Numbered from the stretch's first letter, positions 1-8,360 are shown. The stretch is 21,332 nucleotides of DNA from DASUTB01 sp036374835 (GCA_036374835.1 DASUTB010000120.1:1-21332), one strand, 5' to 3'. Made by a program: numbers and translations. The notes: a model not told the origin generated them from the sequence alone.

Positions 1-749
1 TCGTCCGCGTAGAACCGGGAGTTGAAATCAAACCCGCCCAGCTTGCCCTCCCGCAGCAGGAACGCCACGATGAACTCGATGTTCGTCCCCGCCGCATGGT
101 GGCCGGTGTCGATCACCACCTGCGCCTGATCACCCAGCCGAAGGCAATGCGCGTACGACGTGCCCCAGTCCGGAACGTCCGTGGCATAGAAGGCAGGCTC
201 GAACAGCTTGTACTCCAACAGAATCCGCTGATCCGCCGCGAGCTGCACATATGTCGCCTCCAGCGCCTCGGCCAGCCGGTCCTGCCGCGCCCGGATGCTG
301 TCCTGGCCCGGATAGTTCAGCCCGTCGGCGAACCACAGCTTGACGTCCCGCGAACCAGTGGCCTTGGCGATCCCCACACACTCCAGAAGGTGATCCAGCG
401 CCTTGCGCCGCACCGCCGGGTCCGGGTGACAGACACTGCCCAACCTGTAGTCGTCGTCCTGGAACACATTCGCGTTGATCGCACCGATCGCGACACCTTG
501 ATCCACGGCATAGCGAGCCAAAGCGGCATAATCATCCACCTTGTCCCACGGAATGTGCAGAGCGACCGTAGGCGCTACCCCAGTCAGCCGCTGCACGACC
601 GCCGCGTCATCGATCTTCTCCTCAACCGTGCGGGGCACGCCGTCCTGGGCGAAGACCTTGAACCGGGTCCCAGAGTTCGCGTACGCCCACGACGCGGTCT
701 CGACCCGCAGGTCCTGCAGTGCCGCCTTGACGGCCTTCGTATCACTCAT
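1..749 (-). CDS. rhaI: L-rhamnose isomerase, RhaI type (3' end beyond window)
   Basis: This enzyme interconverts L-rhamnose and L-rhamnulose, the first step of phosphorylative rhamnose catabolism in the cytoplasm. 249 codons are visible from ATG 749; the reading frame runs off the left edge, so roughly the last third is missing. The start is supported by AGGA six bases upstream. The TIM-barrel sequence resembles the RhaI family of Pseudomonas stutzeri and Gram-positives more than E. coli RhaA. Metal-site residues align at a constant offset of 40 to the P. stutzeri enzyme as I remember it: E179, D214 and H217 match E219, D254 and H257, and D249 matches D289. Position 241, where P. stutzeri has His281, is Asp here (GGFDFNSRFYADD). 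It lies downstream of rhaS on the same strand, separated by a 13-bp hairpin, which fits the last visible gene of a rhamnose uptake and catabolism operon. Confidence 0.9.
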   Translation of the reverse strand, partial: MSDTKAVKAALQDLRVETASWAYANSGTRFKVFAQDGVPRTVEEKIDDAAVVQRLTGVAPTVALHIPWDKVDDYAALARYAVDQGVAIGAINANVFQDDDYRLGSVCHPDPAVRRKALDHLLECVGIAKATGSRDVKLWFADGLNYPGQDSIRARQDRLAEALEATYVQLAADQRILLEYKLFEPAFYATDVPDWGTSYAHCLRLGDQAQVVIDTGHHAAGTNIEFIVAFLLREGKLGGFDFNSRFYAD

Positions 750-779
750 GACATGTCCTAGGTCGCGAGTCGGTTGGAG

Positions 780-821
780 CCGGCCTGCCGGCAACCGGGG
801 AGCCAGGCGCCGGCAGGCCGG
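780..821 (-). terminator. 13-bp perfect hairpin between rhaS and rhaI
   Basis: Arms 780-792 and 809-821 are exactly complementary (CGGCCTGCCGGC and its reverse complement plus one flanking C/G pair) around a 16-nt loop. The hairpin begins 7 nt after the rhaS stop codon. No run of T follows on the minus strand, so a classical intrinsic terminator is not shown. It could be a partial terminator or a 3'-end stabiliser that keeps the binding-protein message more abundant than rhaI. That role is inference; the fold is seen directly. Confidence 0.6.
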
Positions 822-827
822 ACGGTG

Positions 828-1952
828 TTAGAAGTCGAAGTCGTCGACGTTGCTGCTGTCGAAGACGGTCGGTGGCCCGAGGAGCACCACACCGTCCTCA
901 TCGACCTCGTACTCCCCCAGCTCGCCGGCGGTGAAGGTGTCACCCGACGCACCGGTCATCTGCCCTGCTGCCAGCGCCGCGGCCGCCCAGGCGGCGAGGT
1001 AGCCGAGGTCCTCCGGGTTCCACAGCGCGAACTGCTCCACGGTTCCGTTGTGCACGAACTCGCGCATCTGGTTCGGTGTGCCGAGGCCCGTGACACCAAC
1101 ATCGCCCTTGTACTCCGAGCCGTCGATGTAGCGTGCGGCGGCCGCGATGCCGACGGTGGTCGGGGCGATGATCACCTCGAGGTCCGGGTAGGACTGCATC
1201 AGGCCCTGGGCCTCCTGGAACGACTTCTGGTCGTCGTCGTCGCCATAGACCGTGGCCACCAGCTCGAGGCCCTCGAACTCCGGCTCGGCGAGCATCTCCT
1301 CCATCAACGCGATCCATGCGTTCTGGTTCGTCGCGTTCGCCGTCGCCGACAGAATCGCGATCTCTCCCTCACCGTCCGCAAGCTCGGCCGCCATCTCGAG
1401 CTGCACCCGAGCGATGCCGTCCGGTGAGGCCTGGTTGATGAACACGTCCCGGCAGCCGGGGTCGGTGTCCGAGTCGTACGTGACGATGTTCGCACCGGCG
1501 TCACGTGCCTCTTCCAGCGCCGGGCAGATCGCGTTCGGGTCGTTCGCTGAGGTGACGATCGCGTCGATGCCCTGCTGGGTCAGCGTGTTGATGTAGCTCA
1601 CCTGTGACGAAGCGGTGGCGTCGGACGGGCCGACTTGGTCGAACTCGCCGGCGAACTCGCCGACGGCGCTCTCGCCGCCGGCCGCCGCGATGTCGAAGTA
1701 CGGGTTGTTGACCTGCTTGGGCAGGAAGGTCACGGTCAGCCCTTCAGGTATCTCGCCTCCGGCGGCAGCTTCGTCCTCGCCGGATTCGCTCTCGTCCGTC
1801 TCTTCTTCAGCGGGCTCCTCCTCTGCGGCCGCGCCGTCTTCCTCGGTCGTGTCGTCGCGGGTTGTTCCGCCACAGGCCGACGCGACCAGGACCAGCACCG
1901 CCGACGCGGCGACGGCAATCCGCCGGGGTAGAGCATGGTTGTTTCTTCTCAT
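828..1952 (-). CDS. rhaS: Rhamnose ABC transporter substrate-binding lipoprotein
   Basis: Extracytoplasmic receptor that captures the sugar for the RhaTPQ importer. The 374-residue protein starts with a positively charged signal peptide and a lipobox (VASA before Cys27), so it should be lipid-anchored to the outer face of the membrane. Residues about 30-70 are a very acidic Glu/Asp/Ala-rich linker. From about 70 follows a type I periplasmic-binding fold (Peripla_BP_4 class) with stretches typical of rhamnose-binding RhaS: FLPKQVNNPYFD, INTLTQQGIDAIV, SANDPNAICPAL and ILSATANATNQNAW. The ATG overlaps the TAA of the upstream permease by one base (TAATG), with GGAAGGA about 10 nt upstream, so translation is probably coupled. 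Substrate assignment rests on family resemblance and the adjacent rhamnose isomerase. Confidence 0.9.
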   Translation of the reverse strand: MRRNNHALPRRIAVAASAVLVLVASACGGTTRDDTTEEDGAAAEEEPAEEETDESESGEDEAAAGGEIPEGLTVTFLPKQVNNPYFDIAAAGGESAVGEFAGEFDQVGPSDATASSQVSYINTLTQQGIDAIVTSANDPNAICPALEEARDAGANIVTYDSDTDPGCRDVFINQASPDGIARVQLEMAAELADGEGEIAILSATANATNQNAWIALMEEMLAEPEFEGLELVATVYGDDDDQKSFQEAQGLMQSYPDLEVIIAPTTVGIAAAARYIDGSEYKGDVGVTGLGTPNQMREFVHNGTVEQFALWNPEDLGYLAAWAAAALAAGQMTGASGDTFTAGELGEYEVDEDGVVLLGPPTVFDSSNVDDFDF

Positions 1953-3061
1953 TACCGATCAATCCTTCCGTTTCGTGGCGGCCGGCGGATGCCGGGCGCG
2001 CCTGATCTCTCGAGTGGTTGATCGCGCAGTGCCTTACGGCGCGAAGCCGCGCGCAATCGTGTTACGACGTTCGGGACAACGACCGAAATGATCAGCAGCA
2101 GGCCGGTTACCACGCTGAGCACGTCAGCCGAGACGTTTGCCAGCTGGAGTGCGTTTCGCAGCGAACCCATCAGCAGGACTCCGGCCAATACTCCGGGAAG
2201 GGTCCCCTTGCCGCCGAAGATCGAGACACCGCCGACCAGGACGGCGGCGACGACGGCCAACTCGAGGCCGGTCGCGTTGTCGCCGCGTGCGCTGGCGAAA
2301 CGCAGCGTCCAGAAGACCCCCGCGAAACCGGCGACGGCACCGCTGGTCACGTAGAGCAGGAACTTTGTGCGCAGCACATTGATCCCGGAGAACGCCGCGG
2401 CGTTCCGGTTGTACCCGATGACGTACAGCGATCTGCCGAACGGGGTGAAGTGCAGCAAGATCACGAAGACGATCGCCAGCATCACCAGCGGCAGTGCCGA
2501 GTACGGGATCCCCGTACCGGCGATCTTGTCCGTCGCCAATGACGTGTAGGACCTGGGAAAGTCCGCGACCGCCTGGTCACCGAGAACGACGAAGGCCAGC
2601 CCGCGAAAGAGCGCCAGCGTGCCGATCGTCACGGCGAGCGATGGCAGGCCCATGACCGTGACGAAGAAGCCGTTCAACGCTCCCATCGCGGCACCGATGA
2701 GGATACAGACCGGAATGATCGTCTCGATCGGCATGCCGTTGAGCCACAGGCTGCCCATGACGGCACTGGACATGCCGAGCATGCTGGCGATCGAAAGGTC
2801 GATCTCGCCGGTGATGATGATCAGCGTCAGTGGCAGCGCCAGCAGGCCGATGGTGACAACGTCCAACAGCAAGAACCCGGTATTGCGAGTGGTGGCGAAG
2901 CCCTCGACGAGGACTCCGGCCGCTACGAGGGTGACGGCCAGGATGCCGATTATCGCCGCGTCCCACGACGCCAGTCGCGAGCCCAGCCGGCCCGCCGCAA
3001 CCGGCCCGGTCGCGACCGGCGCCTCTGCAATGGGCTGCTCGAATGCGGTGTCACGCACCAC
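1952..3061 (-). CDS. rhaQ: Rhamnose ABC transporter permease (RhaQ-like)
   Basis: Integral membrane subunit of the rhamnose importer (BPD_transp_2 family, the RbsC/XylH-type permeases), about 369 aa. Several hydrophobic helices are evident, and the family pattern GGVSIFGGKGTLPGVLAGVLL lies near the C-terminus. The ORF stays open to an ATG at 3127, but those first residues lie inside the preceding permease gene and do not look like this family. I chose GTG 3061 because AGGGAGG (3070-3076) sits 8 nt before it; GTG 3058 is equally possible. This gives an 11-nt overlap with rhaP and a TAATG junction with rhaS. The RhaP and RhaQ names follow the rhizobial operon order and are not distinguished by sequence here. 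Confidence 0.85.
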   Translation of the reverse strand: MVRDTAFEQPIAEAPVATGPVAAGRLGSRLASWDAAIIGILAVTLVAAGVLVEGFATTRNTGFLLLDVVTIGLLALPLTLIIITGEIDLSIASMLGMSSAVMGSLWLNGMPIETIIPVCILIGAAMGALNGFFVTVMGLPSLAVTIGTLALFRGLAFVVLGDQAVADFPRSYTSLATDKIAGTGIPYSALPLVMLAIVFVILLHFTPFGRSLYVIGYNRNAAAFSGINVLRTKFLLYVTSGAVAGFAGVFWTLRFASARGDNATGLELAVVAAVLVGGVSIFGGKGTLPGVLAGVLLMGSLRNALQLANVSADVLSVVTGLLLIISVVVPNVVTRLRAASRRKALRDQPLERSGAPGIRRPPRNGRIDR

Positions 3062-4076
3062 GTCGACCACCTCCCTGAAGCTGGCGTGCGACCCGGGCGG
3101 CGAGCATCCGCTCCAGGGCGATGGCACCGACGATCATGGCGCCCACGACGGCCTGCTGCCAGAACGGATTGACCCGGAGCACTGCGAGAGCGCTGCCAAT
3201 GGTCGTCAACAGGACGGCACCGATCGCGGCGCCGTAGACCGTCCCGCTCCCGCCGAAGATCGCAACGCCACCGACGACTACGGCCGCCACGACCTGCAGT
3301 TCCAGAGCCGTCCCCGCCGTTGCGTCCAGCGTGCCGAAGCGGGCTGCGTAGAGCGCTCCACCGAGGCCGGCCAGCGCACCGTTGACCACGAATGCGATCA
3401 TGATCCGCCGGCCGACCGGGATGCCGTAGAGCCGTGCCGCGTCCGGGTCGGAGCCGATCGCGTAGAACTCGCGTCCGCTGCGCAGGTTGCTCAAGCACCA
3501 GCCGGCCACGAGCACAACCGCGAGTGCCACCAGGGCAAGGATCGGAATGCCGAAGATCCGGCCGGTGCCGAAGTCCAGGAAGGAGCGCGGCATGTCCGCC
3601 GCGTTGATCTGCCGGCCGCCGGCCCAGGCGAAGTCGATGCCGCGGAACACATAGAGCGTGCCCAACGTGACGACCAGGGCCGGTACTCGAGCAAGGGTCA
3701 CCAGTGCTCCGTTGACCGATCCCAATACGGCACCGAACGCCATCGCGACGATGATGACGACGACGATCGGCAGGTTCGGTTGGGCGACGAACAGCGAGCC
3801 CGTGCCGAACGCGGTCAAGCCGAGGATCGAGCCGACCGAGAGGTCCACGTTGCGGGTGACGATCACCAGAGCCTGCCCGACGGCGAGGATCACCATAATG
3901 GAAGCGCCGAGCAGCAGATCGCGGACGCTCTGTGTGGACAAGAACCGGGAATTGGCGACCGTCGTGACCACGATGAGGAGCGCGAGCGCGAGGAAGATGC
4001 CGACCTCGCGGAAGCGCAGTAGCGCTGCCGCGACTCCCCCGGTCGACGCCCGTGCCGTGCCGGCTGCGGTGCTCAC
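3051..4076 (-). CDS. rhaP: Rhamnose ABC transporter permease (RhaP-like)
   Basis: Second membrane subunit of the importer, 341 aa, same BPD_transp_2 family as its downstream neighbour. Hydrophobic segments alternate with short loops through most of the protein, and the characteristic GGVAIFGGSGTVYGAAIGAVLL lies at about residues 275-296. The N-terminal 25 residues are Ala/Thr-rich and probably cytoplasmic. The GTG start shares GTGA with the stop of the ATPase gene (4-nt overlap), indicating coupled translation. Two different permeases after one fused ATPase is the expected composition of a RhaSTPQ transporter working as a heterodimeric channel. Confidence is high for a sugar ABC permease and lower for rhamnose specificity. 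Confidence 0.87.
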   Translation of the reverse strand: MSTAAGTARASTGGVAAALLRFREVGIFLALALLIVVTTVANSRFLSTQSVRDLLLGASIMVILAVGQALVIVTRNVDLSVGSILGLTAFGTGSLFVAQPNLPIVVVIIVAMAFGAVLGSVNGALVTLARVPALVVTLGTLYVFRGIDFAWAGGRQINAADMPRSFLDFGTGRIFGIPILALVALAVVLVAGWCLSNLRSGREFYAIGSDPDAARLYGIPVGRRIMIAFVVNGALAGLGGALYAARFGTLDATAGTALELQVVAAVVVGGVAIFGGSGTVYGAAIGAVLLTTIGSALAVLRVNPFWQQAVVGAMIVGAIALERMLAARVARQLQGGGRRGA

Positions 4077-5614
4077 ACCGACCTCCCGTGCTCGCCGGTC
4101 GCCGCATACATCACCGATTCCTCGCTGGCGTCGGATCGAGGAAGGTCCGCGACGAGGCGGCCTTCGTGGACGACCAACACTCGATCGGCCATGCCGAGAA
4201 CCTCGGGCAGTTCCGAGGAGACCATGAGGACCGCGACGCCTTGGTTGGCGAGATCTGACAGCAGCCCGTGCACTTCGCCCTTGGTGGCCACGTCGATTCC
4301 GCGGGTGGGCTCATCCACGATGAGCAGGCGCGGAGCTGTGGCCAGCCACTTCGCCAGCACAAGTTTCTGCTGGTTGCCACCGGACAGCGTCGATACCACG
4401 TTGTCGAGAGACCCGGCCTTGATCCGCAGCCGGTCGACCCATTCGCGGGCTGCGCGACGCTCGATTGCGCCGGACAGCAAGCCCCAGCGGCTTAGTGCGC
4501 GCCGACGGGTCACGGTGGCGTTGCGGGCGATGGACAGCTCCATTACCAGGCCCTGTTGCCGGCGGTCCTCGGGCACCAATGCGACGCCTGCGGCCATCGC
4601 GGCACTCGGCTTGCCCACAGGCAACTCAACACCGCCCACGCGGACCTCGCCGGAGTCGTAGCGATCGACACCGAACACGGCTCGGACGATCTCGCTGCGG
4701 CCGGCACCGACCAGCCCCGCGAGCGCCACGATCTCGCCCGCACGCACACTGAATCCGACATCCTCGAAGACTCCTGCGGTGGTGAGGCCGGATACCTCGA
4801 GCACGGGGTCGCCCGCCTCGTGGCCGTTCTTCGGGAACAGCGTCGAGATGTCCCGCCCGACCATGCGCCGCACGAGGGTCTCCACAGTGAGATCAGCCGC
4901 GGGGTCGCTGGAAATCGTTTCGCCGTCCCGCATGACGGTGATGCGCTCACACAGCGCGAACACCTCTTCGAACCGGTGCGAGATGAACAGCACGGCCGTT
5001 CCGGTGTCGTGCAAACCCCGCGCCACGTCGAACAGCCGCTCGACCTCGACACCGGACAATGCGGCGGTCGGCTCATCCATGATGAGCACGCGTGCGTCGA
5101 GTGAGATTGCCTTGGCGATCTCCACGATCTGCTGGTCGGCGATGGAAAGGCCGCGCGCCGGCCGGTCCGGGTTGATCTGGACGCCGAGCCGCTCGAACAA
5201 CGCGGTCGCCTGCTCGCGCATCTTCGCTCCGTCGATGCGGCGGAACCGGCGCAGGGGGTGGCGGCCGATAAAGATGTTCTCGGCCACCGAGAGATCTGGG
5301 AAAAGGGTCGGCTCCTGGTAGATCACCGCGATGCCGGCCGCCTGAGCTGCGGCCGGACCGTCGAAGCGCACTGGCGCGCCGTCGACGAGCACTGAGCCCC
5401 CGTCCGGCTCGTGCACACCGGCCAGGATCTTCACGATCGTCGACTTGCCGGCGCCGTTCTCACCCACAAGCGCGTGCGCCTCGCCGGCGAACAACTCGAG
5501 CTGAGCCTCGCGCAGGGCGGCCACCGCGCCGAAGCTCTTGCTCACCCCCTCGAGTGCGACGACGGGCGCGACCTCGCGCGAAATGTCCGCCGTAACACGA
5601 GCCACCCTGGCCAC
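4073..5614 (-). CDS. rhaT: Rhamnose ABC transporter ATP-binding protein, two fused nucleotide-binding domains
   Basis: Cytoplasmic ATPase that powers sugar import, 513 aa, the usual length for RbsA/RhaT-type proteins with two fused ATPase domains. Domain 1: Walker A GENGAGKST (51-59), degenerate signature LSIADQQ (156-162), Walker B VLIMDE (176-181), H-loop ISHRF. Domain 2: degenerate Walker A GLVGAGRSE (300-308), canonical signature LSGGNQQ (410-416), Walker B LLIVDEPTRG (430-439). This asymmetry is normal for the subfamily. The GTG start at 5614 is preceded by AGGA about 7 nt upstream. It is the first gene of the minus-strand operon and faces the LacI-type regulator gene across 193 bp. RhaT here means the rhizobial ATPase, not the unrelated E. 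coli rhamnose-proton symporter. Confidence 0.9.
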   Translation of the reverse strand: MARVARVTADISREVAPVVALEGVSKSFGAVAALREAQLELFAGEAHALVGENGAGKSTIVKILAGVHEPDGGSVLVDGAPVRFDGPAAAQAAGIAVIYQEPTLFPDLSVAENIFIGRHPLRRFRRIDGAKMREQATALFERLGVQINPDRPARGLSIADQQIVEIAKAISLDARVLIMDEPTAALSGVEVERLFDVARGLHDTGTAVLFISHRFEEVFALCERITVMRDGETISSDPAADLTVETLVRRMVGRDISTLFPKNGHEAGDPVLEVSGLTTAGVFEDVGFSVRAGEIVALAGLVGAGRSEIVRAVFGVDRYDSGEVRVGGVELPVGKPSAAMAAGVALVPEDRRQQGLVMELSIARNATVTRRRALSRWGLLSGAIERRAAREWVDRLRIKAGSLDNVVSTLSGGNQQKLVLAKWLATAPRLLIVDEPTRGIDVATKGEVHGLLSDLANQGVAVLMVSSELPEVLGMADRVLVVHEGRLVADLPRSDASEESVMYAATGEHGRSV

Positions 5615-5632
5615 CTTTCGGTCCTTGCACTA

Positions 5633-5656
5633 TGAAACGATTCACGTGCTAGTGAA
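5633..5656. promoter_or_regulatory. Operator-like palindromes overlapping the rhaT start region
   Basis: Two overlapping inverted repeats are visible. TGAAACGATTCA occupies 5633-5644, with TGAA/TTCA arms. TTCAC (5641-5645) pairs with GTGAA (5652-5656) across 6 nt. Both are LacI-family-like in size and sit immediately downstream of the candidate -10. A third nested repeat, GCTAG/CTAGC, lies at 5648-5652 and 5659-5663. They are the probable binding sites of the divergent regulator. Confidence 0.5.
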
Positions 5657-5685
5657 CGCTAGCCTTCCCGTCGACACCACGTCAA
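5656..5685 (-). promoter_or_regulatory. Candidate rhaT operon promoter
   Basis: Reading the minus strand, TTGACG (5685-5680) is followed after 18 nt by TAGCGT (5661-5656), fitting a -35/-10 pair of the primary sigma factor. A transcription start would fall near 5649, inside the operator-like palindromes listed separately, so repressor binding would block initiation. A second TTGACG at 5696-5691 has no good partner. Confidence 0.4.
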
Positions 5686-5775
5686 TAGGCCGTCAACCAC
5701 GCTTTTCGCAATCGTTACGCATCGGGATCCGGGCAACGACGTCGGCAGTCCCCTGATGAAACAGGCCCGGACTAC

Positions 5776-5787
5776 TGATTCGTTTCA
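5776..5787. promoter_or_regulatory. Second operator copy before the lacI-type gene
   Basis: TGATTCGTTTCA at 5776-5787 matches the reverse complement of the 5633-5644 site (TGAATCGTTTCA) at 11 of 12 positions. It ends 20 bp before the regulator start codon. It is followed by the palindrome AACGCGTT (5789-5796) and by CACAAC (5786-5791) with GTTGTG (5800-5805). The arrangement suggests autoregulation, or looping between two sites about 143 bp apart. Confidence 0.5.
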
Positions 5788-5807
5788 CAACGCGTTACGG
5801 TTGTGGC

Positions 5808-6833
5808 ATGGCAACGGCCAACATCAAAGAGGTGGCCAGGCACGCGGGTGTGTCTGTCGGAACGGTGAGCAACGTGCTCAACCGGCCGGACTCCGTGGCC
5901 CCAATAACCCGTGAGCGCGTCATGACGGCTATTCAGCAACTCGGGTTCGTCCGCAATGAGGCAGCCCGCCATCTCCGGGCCGGCCGGAGCCGGACGGTCG
6001 GCCTCGTCGTCCTGGACGTGGCCAACCCGTACTTCACCGATGTCGCCCGCGGTGTCGAGGAACTGGCGGACACGCACGACACCATGGTCGTGCTGTGCAA
6101 CAGCGGCGAGAATCCGGAGCGCGAACTCCGGCACCTCGCCCAGCTCGAAGAGCAGCGTGTCCTCGGGATCCTGATCACACCGGTCGCCACCGACAACCCA
6201 CACCTCGACCGGCTGGTCGAGCGCGGCATTCCGGTCGTGCTCGTCGACCGCGGCGCAACTGCGCAGCGCTGCTCGGTGGCGGTGGACGACGTGCTCGGCG
6301 GACGGCTCGCCGGAGCGCACCTGGCCGAGCTCGGGCACCGAAGGCTGGCCTTCGTTGGCGGCCCGTTCTCGATCAAGCAGGTGGAAGACCGGTACGCCGG
6401 CATGCAGGCCGCGATGGCCGAGGTCGCCGACGCGCACATCACCGCGATCGAACGTCCCTCTCTGTCGGTCGCCGAAGGAAGCCGGGCAGGTGAGCAGATC
6501 GCCGCCATGCCGGATGCCGACCGCCCCACCGCCGTGTTCTGCGCGAACGACCTGCTGGCCATCGGGCTTCTCCAGGAGATGACCCGGCAGGGCATCAAGG
6601 TCCCCGACGACATCGCCATCGTCGGCTACGACGACATCGGCTTCGCCGCGGCCGCCGCCGTACCGCTGTCGTCGGTGCGCCAGCCCCGCGAACAACTCGG
6701 CCGGGCGGCCATCGAACTGCTGCTCGACGAAGTCGAGAACCAGGGCGTAGGGGACGGTCACACGCATCGGCAGGTCGTCTTCGAGCCCGAGCTCATCGTG
6801 CGCGAGTCGAGCCAGGCATCACGCCAGGCGTAG
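5808..6833 (+). CDS. LacI-family transcriptional regulator of the rhamnose operon
   Basis: DNA-binding repressor, 341 aa, the normal LacI/GalR length. Residues 5-24 (NIKEVARHAGVSVGTVSNVL) form the N-terminal helix-turn-helix. Residues 50-60 (NEAARHLRAGR) form the hinge helix that inserts into the minor groove. A sugar-binding core with the typical VGLVVLDVANPYF start follows from about 64. The gene is divergent from rhaT, with paired operator-like sites between them, so a role as local rhamnose-responsive repressor is inferred from context. The actual inducer (rhamnose, rhamnulose or a phosphorylated product) cannot be read. No clear Shine-Dalgarno lies before the ATG. Only 3 bp separate its stop from the end of the convergent arabinofuranosidase gene, leaving no room for a terminator between them. 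Confidence 0.9.
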   Translation: MATANIKEVARHAGVSVGTVSNVLNRPDSVAPITRERVMTAIQQLGFVRNEAARHLRAGRSRTVGLVVLDVANPYFTDVARGVEELADTHDTMVVLCNSGENPERELRHLAQLEEQRVLGILITPVATDNPHLDRLVERGIPVVLVDRGATAQRCSVAVDDVLGGRLAGAHLAELGHRRLAFVGGPFSIKQVEDRYAGMQAAMAEVADAHITAIERPSLSVAEGSRAGEQIAAMPDADRPTAVFCANDLLAIGLLQEMTRQGIKVPDDIAIVGYDDIGFAAAAAVPLSSVRQPREQLGRAAIELLLDEVENQGVGDGHTHRQVVFEPELIVRESSQASRQA

Positions 6834-6836
6834 CGA

Positions 6837-8360
6837 TCACGCTGGTGTGACCGACGTCCCGGTCCAAACGCTCCACGACTCGGGAGACAGCTCGATCCGC
6901 TCGGCGCCGCCGGCACCGGCCCGGGCAGGCCGTTCGACAAGCTGCACCGCCTCGGCCCGCTGCCGACCTTCCCGCGGGCCCTCGTCGTCACCCACCAGCT
7001 CGAGCCCGCCGGTCAACTCCACGTCGAATCCGGACAGGTCCACGGTCACCGTCCGCGGTTCGGCCGACCGGTTGACCAGGAACAGGGCGAACCGCCCGGC
7101 CGACTCGTCCCAGGTCGCCGCCGCGGTCACCATCGGCACATCGCCGTGGCGCGGAGTGGACATCGTCGGTGCGGCGATCCGGACGTCGAGGGCGGCGCCT
7201 CGAGCCAGCCGGGCGGTGGCCGCGAAGGGATGGAAGGTGGTCTGCCGCCAAGCAGCGCCACCGGGCTCGGTCATGATCGGCGCGATGACGTTCACCAGCT
7301 GCGCCTGGCATCCGATCCGGACCCGGTCGGCATGGTTGAGCATTGTGATCAGCAGGTCGCCGACCACAACGGCGTCGCGGGCCGAGTAGACGTCCTCGAT
7401 GATTCGCGGGGCGTCCCGCTGCACGGGCAGCGCCTGCTCTCCGCCTCCGAACCGGGTGTGCAGGTACCAGACGTTCCACTCGTCGAACGAGATGGTGACC
7501 TGCTTTCCTGTGCGCTGCTCGGCATCGACCGAGTCCGCGAGCGCAACGACCCGGTCGATGAACCGATCCATCGCGGTCGCCGATCCGAGAAAGCTCGCCC
7601 GGTCATCTCCGAACTGCTCGTAGTACGCGTGCATGGATATGTGGTCGACCACGTCGATGCAGTGCGAGAGCACCGTACGCTCCCACGAGCCGAAGGTCGG
7701 CATGTCCATCGAGGACGACCCGCATGCCACCAGCTCGATCGACGGGTCGACCAGCTTCATCGCCCGGCCGGCGGCCGCGGCCAGCTTGCCGTAGTCGTCC
7801 GCGTCCTTGTGCCCGACCTGCCACGGCCCGTCCATCTCGTTGCCAAGGCACCACAGCTTCACGCCGTACGGCTCGGCCCGCCCGTTCGCGACCCGCAGGT
7901 CGGCCCACCGGCTGCCGGCCTCCGCGTTGCAGTACTCGACAAGCGCCGCCGCCGCGTCCACCCCGCGGGTCCCGAGATTGACCGCCATCATCGGCTCGAG
8001 GTCCATTCGTTCGCACCATTGGAGGAACTCGTCGACACCCACCTCGTTCGGCTCGACGGTCCGCCATGCCAGGTCCAGGAAGGGCTCCCGCTGCTCGCGA
8101 GGTCCGACGCCGTCCTCCCACCGGTAGTTCGAGACGAAGTTCCCGCCCGGATAGCGCACCACCGTCGGGCCCAGCTCGCGCACCAGCTCGGCCACGTCGC
8201 CGCGGAAACCATGCTCGTCGGCGCTCGGATGGGACGGCTCGTAGATTCCGGTGTAGACGCACCGTCCCAGATGCTCGACGAACGTCCCGAACAGTCGATG
8301 ATCGATCTCACCTACTCGGAACGCCGGGTGGACGGTGATCGTCGTCTCGGCAGCATGCAT
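6837..8360 (-). CDS. arfA: Alpha-L-arabinofuranosidase, GH51
   Basis: Retaining glycoside hydrolase that releases terminal arabinofuranosyl residues from arabinan, arabinoxylan or arabinogalactan fragments. 507 aa, about the usual length for single-domain GH51 enzymes. The TIM barrel carries the acid/base glutamate at E175 in CLGNEMDGPW and the nucleophile at E294 in FDEWNVWY. Both fall at the residue numbers I recall for the characterised Geobacillus AbfA. The C-terminal 130 or so residues form the expected beta-sandwich. No signal peptide is visible, so the enzyme is probably cytoplasmic and acts on imported oligosaccharides. The start ATG 8360 has AGGAGG about 10 nt upstream. A LacI-type palindrome lies 50 bp upstream. 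Its place beside rhamnose genes fits use of pectic side chains (inference). Confidence 0.92.
   Translation of the reverse strand: MHAAETTITVHPAFRVGEIDHRLFGTFVEHLGRCVYTGIYEPSHPSADEHGFRGDVAELVRELGPTVVRYPGGNFVSNYRWEDGVGPREQREPFLDLAWRTVEPNEVGVDEFLQWCERMDLEPMMAVNLGTRGVDAAAALVEYCNAEAGSRWADLRVANGRAEPYGVKLWCLGNEMDGPWQVGHKDADDYGKLAAAAGRAMKLVDPSIELVACGSSSMDMPTFGSWERTVLSHCIDVVDHISMHAYYEQFGDDRASFLGSATAMDRFIDRVVALADSVDAEQRTGKQVTISFDEWNVWYLHTRFGGGEQALPVQRDAPRIIEDVYSARDAVVVGDLLITMLNHADRVRIGCQAQLVNVIAPIMTEPGGAAWRQTTFHPFAATARLARGAALDVRIAAPTMSTPRHGDVPMVTAAATWDESAGRFALFLVNRSAEPRTVTVDLSGFDVELTGGLELVGDDEGPREGRQRAEAVQLVERPARAGAGGAERIELSPESWSVWTGTSVTPA

Noticed and set aside
3062..3127. N-terminal extension of RhaQ from ATG 3127
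   Set aside because: The 22 extra residues lie inside rhaP, do not resemble permease N-termini, and a good ribosome-binding site precedes GTG 3061.
2619..4022. 467-codon plus-strand open frame opposite the permease genes
   Set aside because: It is Arg/Asp/Gln-rich without domain resemblance and lies antisense to two clear ABC permeases; GC-rich codon bias leaves such frames open by default.
5772..6767. 331-codon minus-strand frame opposite the LacI-type gene
   Set aside because: It is a shadow of the regulator; no protein family resemblance, and it would run through the operator region.
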